NCBI GenBank assembly: GCA_030035585.1
Contig: CM057476.1
Coordinates: 19,700,501-19,764,500, forward strand
Origin: Dugong dugon
Taxonomy: Eukaryota > Chordata > Mammalia > Sirenia > Dugongidae
Direction of reading: 5' to 3'
DNA: 64,000 nt
Shown: piece by piece, positions 13,301 to 25,300 of the stretch
Layout of the letters: each line of letters opens with the position of its first letter
Position numbering within the stretch: the stretch's first letter is position 1
Translations under genes and position numbers: made by a program
The notes under the pieces: model-generated
Database searches by the model: none
Told to the model about the DNA's origin: nothing
What the model saw: only the letters and a program-made list of their open reading frames with translations

Positions 13301-16300
13301 TCTTTATAAAGAACACTGATTGATTCTGAGTTGCAGGTCCTTCGAGTGGTTTGTGACCTTGTTTTGAACTACTGTGGCTTCTGAGAATGCTGGTGTTCTC
13401 GAATCCGTAATTGTTCAAATTCAGACTTTGTTTTTTAAAATATAAATTCACAGGCAAATGAGAATTTTTTTTTTTTTTTTTTTTTGCTTTGCTTTTCATT
13501 TGGGATTATCTGCACCACTGTTTGTCTCCCTTTTAAAAAGGATAACTGGAATGTCCCTCGTCCACAGACTGCTGTGTAAACCCAACATTCTAAAGCACTG
13601 TGGGGACATTACTGGGTGGTGTCTGAGTTACCTAGTGCTGCCTTGACAGAAATACCACAAGTAGCTGGCTTTAAAGCACAGAAATCTATTTTCTCCCAGT
13701 TTAGGAGGCTAGAAATCCGCATTCAGAGCACCAGCTCTAGGGGGAGGTCCTTCTTTGTCTACTTTAGATTCTAGTAGCTGCCACAATTCCATTGTCTTCC
13801 TTTTACCCCTGTGTGTGTCTGTGTCTGTTCTGGTCCTTTTACAACTTAGAATTGATTAGGTTTGGGATCCACCCACACTGGTATGGCCTCATTAACATAA
13901 CAAAAGAAAAGCCCCTTTGTCCAAACAGGTACAGGGGTTAGGATTTCAACACAGTTTTTTTTTGGGGGGGTGTGGGGGTGACACAATTCAATCCATAACA
14001 GGATGGTAACTGTCTTAGTTATCTAGTGCTACTATAACAGAAATACCACAAGTGAGTGGCTTTAACAAACAGAAATTTATTTTCTCACAGTTTAGGAGGC
14101 TAGAAGTCCAAATTCAGGGTGCCAGCTCTAGGGGAGGCCTTTTTCTTTCTGTCGGCTCTGGAGAAAGATCCTTGTCTCTTCTGTTCCTGGGAGATTTTCA
14201 TGTGGCTTTGGATCTTCTTCCCCATCTCTGCTTGCTTGCTTGTTTAACCTCTTTTATGTCTCAAAAGATACTGATTTAGACACACCTTACATTAATACTG
14301 TCGCATTAACATAACAAAGAAAACCCATTCCCAAATGAGATTACAACCACTACAGAGGTTAGGATTTGCAACACGTATTTTTGGAGGGACACAATTCAAT
14401 CCATAACTGTGACTGTAGTTGTCAGGAGCACAGGCACTGAGGCCAAACCACCTGGATTCAGATCCCAACTCCTCCTGTTACTAGCTGTGTAACCTCAGGC
14501 AAGTATCTTAACCTCTCTGAGCTCCAATTTTCTCATCTTGAAATGGGTATGATAACAGTACCTACCTCGGAGTTGTCCTAAGGATAAATTAACTGAGATC
14601 ATACATGAAGGGCACTTAGAACTATGTCTGGCACCGTGGTAAACATTCCGGCTCTATTCATTCAACAAATATTTACTGAGCACTTACTTTGTGCCAGGAT
14701 CCTGCCTTAGGCTTTGGGACACAGCAGTCAAATTCTTGCCCTCAAGAAACTTTAAATGTTAGCCTGGAGAGACAGACAATAAACAAGTGAATGGGTGAAA
14801 TATACCGATTACGCTATGGAGGAAAAAGCAGAAAGGCAGATTGGGAGTGCTGAGGGGTTGAGTTTTAGATAAGATTGGGTGACATTTGAGCAAAGACCTG
14901 AAGGAGGTGAGGGCCAGTCACGTGACCATCTGGGGAAGAGGGTTCGGGAAACACGGCTGATGTAAGCTAATATATGTACATTCAACGTTCATATACATCG
15001 CTGGACTTAGGTTTTAAAGTATTTTAGTAATACACACTTGTTTTTATTTGGATTTCCTAGACGGAATCTGAAAGCATGGAAATGCTACTTCATAAAAGTT
15101 GTCTCACCACACTTGACCTTAGTTGTTTTTTGTTTTATTAATAAAAGCTACAGAGATGATTCATCCTTAATTTTTAAGATGGACAGTTCAATACAATCAC
15201 TGATGAGGACCAAAAATATGAAATGGAATGACACAGTATGTTAGTGTCCTAGTGCTGCTGTAATAAAACCACAAAGTAGGTGGCTTTAAAGAACAGAGAT
15301 ATTATTGTCTCACAGTCCTGGAGGCTAGAAGTCCAAATTCAGGACATCGGCAGAGCCATGTGCTCTCTGCCCACTCTGGCGGAAGATCCTTCCTCAACAC
15401 GTCAGCTTCTGTAGCCCTAGGCGTATCTTGGCATTCCTTAGCTTGTAGCTGCATCTTCCGTGTGTCTCTGTGTCTATTCTCCTCTTTTTAAAAGGACAGT
15501 ACTCAGATTAGATTAGGACCCACCCTACTCCAGTATCCAGTATGACCTCATGTTAACTTAACTGACTACATCCTCAAAGACCCTATTTCTAAACAAAGTC
15601 ACCTGCAAAGGTACTGGGGTGAGGACATCAACATGTCTTTTGGGGGGACATCATTCAATCCATGACACACAGCTTGAGAAATAGAAAGACACAGCTTGAG
15701 ACCCAACTGGTTTTATAGCCTTTTTTCTGTGAGGGCTTTGCTCTGGTACAAAAGTTTGGACACGCTGCAATTTTGGGTGGTGATGGCTAGTTAAGAGAAA
15801 ATGAGATTGAGCATTTAGGTGAGCTGGTCACGGAAGCCGTGGAGTGTCCTTGGGAAGACTCTGGGAATATGGTCAGATGGATGGGAGACTTGACTTTTCA
15901 TGAAGTTCCTCTGGTTCCGGGGTTTCTTTATCATATCTGAGAAGCTGAGCATGGGTGATAGATAAGCCACCCCCTTCCTGAGTGTTCACCTGCCCTTGTC
16001 TGAGGTGACAGCATTTTAGTCCGTTACATTCTGCCACAGCTGTGAGAGCATTTAAACTTGGAATGGCTGGAGTATGGCACTAGGAATTAGGGCTTCTTTT
16101 TTCCTTTGGAAGGATGAAGAATGTATTCGGCCTGGTCCTGCTACAGATTTGAGTTTCCTGGAGAAATTAGAAGAGAAAGTGGGCAAGCATGCACATTTTC
16201 AAACGTACGTACTTCATTTGACAGGCTGTTGTGTGATCATTGTGTATTTATTTTCTTTGGGATGTAGGCAGTGCTGCCTGAGAGTATTGCATACATAAAA

Positions 16301-19300
16301 ATATCATTATGATAACCAACTCATATATATGCATACCATTTGTCAGTAGAAATAAAACTAAAATGAATTAAAACTAGAATTTCTTTTAAGGGTTTGCATC
16401 CTGCTGTTTTCAATGATTGTGACGTTTGGGGGCATTCCCACATGCCATAGAAGAGTCATTTTTTTAAAATTCAGGTGTAAAGTACATACAGTGATGTGTG
16501 TAGATCTGAAGTGTACAATCCAATGAGTTTTTATATTTGTGTGAACTTATGAAACCACTATGTAGATCAAGATATACAGCATTTACAGCATCCCGGAAGA
16601 TCAACTGGAAATTTAACTTAGTCTTTGAGACAAGTAGGAGAGTTTTTAAAAACATGCTATGGAGTCATAAAGACCTGCTTTCAAATCCCAACACAGCCAC
16701 TTCCTAGACACGTGATCTTGGGCTAGCGACTTGGGCAAGCTCCTGAGTTTGTGTTTCCTCTTTTACAAAATGGGGATATTAATATACCTACTATGTTGTT
16801 GTTAGTTGCGGTCAAGTTGGCCAGTGACTCATGGCAACCTAATGCACAATGAAACAAAATGCTGCCTAATCCATAGGGTATTCATTGATTTTCAAAAGTA
16901 GATCACCAGGCCTTTCTTCCTAGTCTGTCTTAGTCTGGAAGCTCCACTGAAAGCTGTTCAGCATCACAGCAACACACAAGCCTCCACAGACAGACAAGTG
17001 GTGGCTGCACATGAGGTGCACTGGTCAGGAATTGAACCTAGGTCTCCTTCATGGAAGGAAAGAATTCTACCACTGAATCACCACAGCCCCCAGTACCTAC
17101 CATATAGTATAGTAAATGACTATGAAAAGTGCCTAGCATAGTTTTTGGCCATGGTAAAGACTCAATAAGTGGTAGTTTCTGTTATCAAAACTGCTGTAGA
17201 ATATTTATCCATCCATTCATCCACCCACCCACCCATCAGTCCGTCCACCCACCCGCCCATCCCTCCACCCACTCATCTACCCATCCACCTACCTATCCAC
17301 CCACTCATCTATCCATCCACCCACCCATCCACCTATTTATCCATCCATCCATCCATCCATCCACCCACCCACCCAACCAGCCACCCATCTACCCATCCAT
17401 CTACCCACCCACCCATCTACCCCACTCACCCATCCATCCACCCACTCATCCATATACCACCTATGTACCACCTAATCTACCTGTCTATCTATATGCAACA
17501 ATGTGGGAAAATCACATAAACGTGAACAAAAAGCCTAGACACAAAAGTACATATTTTATGACTCCATTTCTATGAAGTATGTTATTGTTAAGTTGCTGTC
17601 AAGTGGATTCTGACTCATGGCGACCCCATGTGTGCAGAGCAGAACTGCTCCATAGGGTTTTAAGGCTGTGACCTTTTGGAAGCAGACTGCCAGGCCTCTC
17701 CGAAGTGCCTCTGGATGGGTTGGAACCACCATCCTTTTGGCTAGTAGTCGAGCACTAAACCATTTCTACTACCCAGAGACTCCCTATGAAGTATGTTGCT
17801 GTTGTGTGCTGTCGAGTCGATTCTGACTCATAGTGACCCTACAGGATAGAGTAGAACTGTCCCATAGGCTGTAATCTTAGGCTGTAATCTTTACAGGAGC
17901 TAATTGCCAGGTCTTTTCTCCCACGGAGCAGCTGGTGGGTTTGCACCACCAACCTTTCAGTTAGCAGCTGGGTGCTTTAAGCATTGCTCCACCAGGGCTC
18001 CTTCTATAAAGTATACAACCAGGCAAAACTAGCCTATGCTGTTAGAAGCCAGGGTAGTGCTGAGAGGGCTCAGGGGTAGGTGCTTGTCTTTGGGGACTGG
18101 TAATGTTCTGTTTCTTGATGTGGGTGCTGGTTACATGGGTGTGTTCAGTTTGTAAAAATTCATTGAGCTGTACACTTAGGATATGTGTGCTGTCAACATA
18201 TAGATTATTTCAATGTTATGTGTTACTTAAAAATCATAAATCATCAAAACCTGAAAAATATATTTAATGACTCTTTTAGTCTCTCAACATCCTAAAAATG
18301 TAAGAGAGTGAAATTGTTTCTTAGTTGCTGTCTAGAAAAACAGAGACACACAAATTGTACAAATAACCGTTTTCTGTGGCTCACTCGGGTGTTTTCATTC
18401 CTCATTGCCTATGAGAAGAAAGGATCTACTTTTAGGAGACTCATGCTCTATAATCTGAGCCCTGGTGGTGAAGTAGTTAAGAGCTATGGTGGCAAATAAA
18501 TAAATAAGTAAATAAAAATTTTAAAAAGTAAAAACAGAACTACCATATGACCCAGCTATTCCACTCCTAGGTATGCCACATTTTACGCAAATAACGCGCA
18601 CCTTCTACATTTGTTTGCCAGCTGCTTCCTCCCCTTGCAAGTTATGTTCATAAGCTCTGCTGTGCCAAAATTTTTTTACTTGTTGCTGTAAAAAAAAGAA
18701 AAAAGAAAAAAAACTAGCACAGTGCGCTTGCAAAAATACCTCGTGGAGGAGGGAGCAGTTGGCAAACGAGTAGAAAGCGCATGTTAAAAAAAGAAAAAAA
18801 AAAGAGCTATGGCTGCAACCCAAAAGGTCAGCAATTAAAATCCACCAGCTGCTCCTTGAAAACCCTATGGGGCAGTTCTACTCTGTCCTATGGGGTCACT
18901 ATGCATTGGAATTGACTCAGTGGCAATGGGTTTTTTGTTGTTGTTCTATAATTGGATGAAATAGGTAGCAAGGCTTCCTGGGACCCTTTCTAGGTGGTTA
19001 GCTTTAAGTGCTGGCCTTCAGTTGACTGTTGTGTTGAAGAACAATAACTCTTTTACTCTTTGCTTTATATTTTGGTGCATTTCACTGCAGTCAGCTAGAA
19101 AGGTTCAGCTCATGTCTGTTTCTGTCTTGCTGCAGCCGTAAGCTGGTGGGTCCGAAGGGCCGAAAGAGGATTGGCTGGATGGAGTTCCGCCTCCTCCACT
19201 ATGCGGGAGAGGTCACCTACTGCACCAAGGGTGAGTGCCAGGCAGGTGCCCTGTGTGTGCCATGCAGGTGCCTGGCATCCCCAAGAAAGCGAGTCCACTG

Positions 19301-22300
19301 AGAAAACTCGGCACGTCTAGCTCAAACATTCTACAGCCTCCCATTCAAGCATGCCATTTGGAAAGTCTTTCTAACTTTAAAATTTTATTTATTTATTATC
19401 TGGCCCTGAATATCAATAGTGCTGAGGTAGAGAAACTCTGGTCTAATCCTAAGAAATTATTATTAGGGTTTCCTTTTGCATTCCATTGCAACACACTTGC
19501 ATTTTTAGGCAAAAATCGGTTCAAAATTTTTTTATTCAATGTTTTCCAGGATTCTTGGAGAAAAACAACGATCTACTTTACAGGCACCTGAAAGAAGTAA
19601 GCTGGAAATGTAACTGTATGTGGTTCTGTCATGAAATATCATGCTAGACACTGACCTTGGGGTAGGTGTTGCCTTCTGGATTCTTGTCTTCTGGGTGGTG
19701 TGTTAGAACTCCAGCATGTCATGGCAGAAAAGACCTTTCAGATCATCTGTATGAGCCCTTCACTGTACAGACCGATTCAGTTGTGTATGCCACACCTCCT
19801 CTGTGCAGGCACCGTGCCAGCTCTGGAGTTGCAGCCGTGAATAAGACTGAGTCCTTGTGCACCCCGCAGGGAAAATCCCCAAACCGCTAACGTCACCAAC
19901 AGAGCTGGCGTCCCCTGTGCTCTTGTTTACTTTGAGAAGCGTCGTTTCTAACTTATTCTCTCCTCTTACTCTTTCTCTTTCTTACTCTTGTTCTTTCTCT
20001 TTCTATTCTCTTATTCTTGCATATGACTGTTAGTTTAGAGTTAGGATGGGTTAAACAAGAAAATACCTTTTTAATGTAGAATTAAATTTTTTAAATACTA
20101 AGGACTTCTTGTAATGTCGATGTGTTTTAAAAATGTATTCACAAGAAAAAAATTCAAACAGTACAAAAGGTAGTCTCCCTTCCACCTGAGACCTGAGGTC
20201 AACAAGCTTCTCCTCCCAGAGGCAGTTGTTCTCACCAGTATATTGTGTGTACTTCCAGGCATCATACAGATATGTGTGTGTGTCAGTCTGTTTGTCTTGA
20301 GTACCTAGTGCTGCTATAACAGAAATGCCACAAGTGGGTGGCTTTAAAGAAGAGAAATTTATTGTCTCACAGTTCTGGAGGCTAAAAAGTCCAAATTAGG
20401 GTGTTGGCTGTGTCAGTTCCTTCTGTGAGCCTCTCAGTATCTAGTGTCACCCAGAGATCGTTGGCATCCCTGGCATTTTCCCTGTGTGTGTCTGTGTCTA
20501 ATCTACTCTTCTTATAACTCAGAGGTGATTAGGTTTAGGATCCATCCTACTCTGGTATGACCTCATTAACATAACTAAAGAAAACTCCTATTTCCAAACC
20601 AAACCTGTTGCCATTGAGTCGATTATGACTCATAGTGACTGTATAGGACAGAACAGGACTTCCCCATAGGGTTTCCTAGGCTGTGATCTTTCCAGGAGCA
20701 GATTACCAGGTCTTTTCTCCTGAAGAGCCACTGGTGGGTTTGAACCGGCAGCCTTTGGTTAGCAGCTGAGCGCTTAATCACTCACCACCAGGGCTCCTTC
20801 CTATTTCCAAACAGGGGCATGTTTACAGGCGTATGTTGGTGGTGGGGGCACAACTAAATTCGTAACGGTGTGTGTCTCTCCCTTTTTCCTTTACTTTTCT
20901 CTTCGTACAGTCATCGCACGCTACGCACGTGGTTCCGCATCTTGCTATTTTCACCTAACATAGTACCTTGGAGCTCATTCTTTTTTAATTTGATTTTATT
21001 GTACTTTAAGTGAAAGTTTACAATTCAAGCCAGTCTCCCACACAAAAATTTATGCATACATTGTTATGTGACCCTAATTGCTCTCCCTGTGCTGTGACAG
21101 CACCTTCCTCCTTTCCACCCGATATCCTGTGTCCATTCAACCAGCCCCTGGCCCTCTCTGCCTTCTCCTCTCGCCTCCGGACAGGAGCTGCTCATTTAGT
21201 CTCATGTATCTACTTGAGCTAAGAAGCACACTCTTCACGAGTATCATTTTATGTTGGAGCCCATTCTTAAAGAGCTGGTTCATTCTTTAACAGCAGCACT
21301 GATGTGGGAACAATTTTTTTTTCTTTTTTTTTTATATTTTATTGTATTTCAGGTGAAGGCTTACAGAACAAACAGTTTCTCATGAAACAGTAGTACACAT
21401 GTTGTTTTATGACATTGGTTAACAACCCCACAACATATTAACACTCTAACTTCTCAACCTCTTTTTATTTTTTTGGTGAAAATACACATAGCCAAAGATA
21501 AACTGTTTCAAAAATTTCTACATGCACAGTTCAGTGACATCGACTACGCTCTTCCAATTGTGCTGTTATTCTCACTTAAGGTGAAGGCTTACAGAAAAAA
21601 ATAGTTTCTCATTTAACAGTTACTACACATGTTGCCCTATGACAATGGTTAACAATCTCACATCAACAATACCCTTACTCAACCTTGGGTTCCCTATCAC
21701 CAGCTTCCTTGTCCCCTTCTGCCTTCTGGCCCTTGTTACTGGACTCCTGTACCTCGTTAGTCTCATTTGGTTTTATGGGGTGTCCACTCCCAGGCTGAAC
21801 AGTGAACCTTGGAGGTAACTTCACCACTGAGCTAAAAGGGTGTCTGGGGGCCATACTCTCGAGGTTTCTCCAGTCTCCTTTAGGCCAGTAAATCTGGTCT
21901 TTTTTTTGTGAGTTAGAATTATTCTCTACATCCTTCTCCAGCTCTGTCCAGAACCCTCTGTTGCAATCCTGGTCAGAGCAGTCAGTGGTGGTAGCCGGGC
22001 ACCATCTAGCTGTACTGGACTCAGTCCGGTGGAGGCCTTGGTAGCTGTGGACCATTAGTCTTTCGGACTAATCTTTTCCTTGTATCCTGTTCTCTTCATT
22101 CTCCTTTACTCCCGAAGGGGTGAGACCAGTGGAGTATCTTAGATGGCCGCTCACAGGCTTTTAAGACCCCAGACAATACTCACCAAGGTAGAATGTAGAG
22201 CATTGTCTTTATAAGCTGTGTCATGCCAACTGAGCTAGATGTGTGGGAACAATTTTTGTTTCATCCTATTTTGGGAAAATAATCAGATGGTCTCATCAAG

Positions 22301-25300
22301 TAGACAGAGCACTGAACACAGTATTTGAACGTTTTCTTCCTCTGGAAATGTCTTCAGAAAGCAAATAGCTTTGCGGCCTCACACACACTCAGCAAGCTTT
22401 CCTGACCACCCCTTAGTGATTTCGGAAGCAGCTGATGTGGTACCCATTTCTCTCCATATACAGGTGTTGTGTCGGTCCAAAAACAGCATTCTGAGGGAAT
22501 GCTTCCTTGCAGCTGAGTTAAAAAACCAGAGGCGGCCACCAACGGTGAGTGGGAAAATGCTCATGCAAAATTGGAAAGGTAACAAAAATCACCCAGATGG
22601 TGTGATTACCTCCAGTTACCTACATTCTCTAAGCCCCGCTCCCGCTTTTCCAAAAGTATCACTCTCTTAACCAAACCAGTAGAAACAGTTGCCATCAAGT
22701 AGATTCCGATTCATGATGACCCCACATGTGTCAGAGTGGAACTGTGTTCCATCGGGTTTTCAATGGCTGATTTTTCAGAAGTAGATCACCAGGCCTTTCT
22801 TCCGAGGTGCCTCTGGGTGGACTTGAACCTCCAACCTTTCGGTTAGAGGCTATGTGCATTATCTGTCTGTACCACCCAGGGATTCCATTCTTAACAGGTT
22901 CTACTAGAGCTACACTTTCCTAGTAACCAATTCGATTATTTGAAGATGTTTATTGAGCACTTACTCTGTGTCAGGCACTGTGCTGGGTACATGGAATTTA
23001 GCAATAACAAGACAGCAAAATTTCCTACCCTCATTGGGTTTACAATCTAGTGGGAAGGGTGTGTAGGAAAACACCGTCATGTAAATAAAGAAGTTATAAT
23101 AGTGCATGCAAACATCATAAAGGAACATGGTGATGAGGAGTCAAGGAATGTGGTGGTGAGTGACTGGGGCTCAGTGGCTACAGTGTATTGAATGAATGAA
23201 TGAAGTATCTTGGACAGAGACTTACTCAGCTTCCACTTGAATAAACCAAGCTTGAGCTTTGCAGACCAGGACATCCAAAGCAGCCCTTTAATGGGCAAAC
23301 CAACAACAGGTAAGACAATCCAAAGAGAGTTTGGGTCTACAAGGCTAGAGCCTGGTCTTCTCTGCATGCACTGTGAGCCTCAATGTCTATCCGGCTCCTT
23401 CTCTCTCTCCGTAGGTGGGGACTCAGTTTAAAAACAGTCTGAGCAGCCTGCTAGAAATCCTCATCTCTAAGGAGCCCTCGTACATCCGTTGCATCAAGCC
23501 CAATGATGGGAAAGAACCTAGTGAGTCGTGAATTGTTCCGAACCCTGAGCTCAGGGAAATAAGGCTGGGAGAGACATCAAGTGGCAGTGGGTTCGAATCC
23601 TAAAAACTGCCATAGGCTCACTCATTGTTCTCTGTGCATGAATTGTTTCCATTTTCTAAATGATATAAGATAAATGGATTGGGGGATGGGGCCTTTTAGT
23701 GGTCCTAAGCAAGCACTGCTCAGAGATTGGCCAGTTTCGGGAGAACACAACTGGGCCACGCAGGTGTCACAGGTGGAGGGAAACGTTGCTTCTCTCTAGC
23801 CAGTAACAGGCTTCCAAAACGGTCTGTGGCTTGGCTATTTTCTACCCAAGACAGACCAGAGGCGGCAAGCTTTTGCCATGATCTGTGACAAAGTCTCATG
23901 GTCAGAGGTTTGTAGAGGTCAGGCAGGAGGAGGGAATGAGTGAAGTAGATGTGGGTGTAAGGCAATAGGGAGTGGAGGGGACTCAGGCAAACTGGAGAAG
24001 GCACATCCTGCCTAAAGAGACAGCACTACTCCCTTCCAGCCAGTCATTACCATGTAGGACTCGGAGTACAGGATGGCCAGACCTCATAATTTTTTTTTTT
24101 TTTTTTGGGAAACCAGAAATCCAGATTTTCCTGTAAAATTCCCCCATTTGAGAAACACAGCTAAAAACAACCAATCTGTTGCCATTAAGTCGATTCTGAC
24201 TCATAGTGACTCTACAGGACAGAGGAGAACTGCCCTATAGGGTTTCCAAGGCTGTAATCTTTATAGAAGCAGACTGCCACATCTTTCTCCCGCCGAGTGG
24301 CTGGTGGGTTTGAACCACTGACCTTTCAGTTAGCAGCCAAGCGCTTAACCACTGCGCTACCATGGCTCCAGAAACACAATTAGGGCCTACCAAAAAACAT
24401 GTCTGTGGCTAGACCAGCTCATGGACCATCAGCTTGCAGCCTCTGGTCTGTCTTGGTTGAAACAGAGCCACAGGGCCCTTTACCATTGTTCTCCTTCTGT
24501 ATTTCCCAAGGCAAGTTTGATGACTTCCTCATCAGGCATCAGATCAAGTACCTGGGGCTGATGGAGCACCTGCGGGTGAGGCGGGCTGGCTTTGCTTACC
24601 GGCGGAAGTACGAGCATTTCTTGCAAAGGTAAGAAATGTTGATTTGAAGTTGAACGCCTACTACAGGGGAGGCTCTTGGATATGGTGATGAATAAATTGC
24701 TGTTCCCCAGGGAATTTGGTTCAGTTCTTAACTGCTGTAGCTGTGACAGTGGAAAATGATAATGAAGCCCAACTCAGTACCATCTTTTCTTCATTCCATG
24801 AAGCCCTCATCTGACTGAAACTTCTTGTAGTCAAGAAGTGTAAAACCAGTTGCTTGCCACCAGAGGGCAGACATTGGCAGTGCTCTGCTGGGGCCAGTGT
24901 TGACCTGAGGAAGACCCTTTCCATTTGTGATGGGGCTGCTGGTTCGGGAGTGATCCCCTTGGCTTCACGGGCTGCCAGGATTGGTGGGTGTAGCGGTAGA
25001 GGCAAGGCTTTAGGACCTGACAAACTTTGGTTGGAATTCTCGTTCTTTCTCTTATAGCTGTGACCTATTTCATGACCTGTAAAATGCAGATGAAACTGTC
25101 TGCTTCCAAGGAGTTTATAAGGATTTACTGATACACACCATCAGCTCTTGTTATTGTTGCTGTTGTTAGTTGTTATTGAGTCAGCTCTGACTCAGGGCGA
25201 CCTCATGTACAACAGAATGAAATGTTGCCCAGTCCTGTGTCATTTTCATGATTGCTGGTCTGCTCAAGCCCATTGTTGGGACCACTGTGTATTTTGAGTG

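Larger units (their letters stand above)
17495..18260 (+). mobile_element. L1 3' untranslated fragment split by two AfroSINEs
   Basis: Starts with acacaaaagtacatattt before 17575 and resumes at 18004 with the ggtaatgttctgtttcttga type 3' end to about 18260. Two AfroSINEs lie between. Confidence 0.6.

Noticed and set aside
17129..17575. His/Pro-rich open frames
   Set aside because: Entirely produced by the CCAT/CCAC array.
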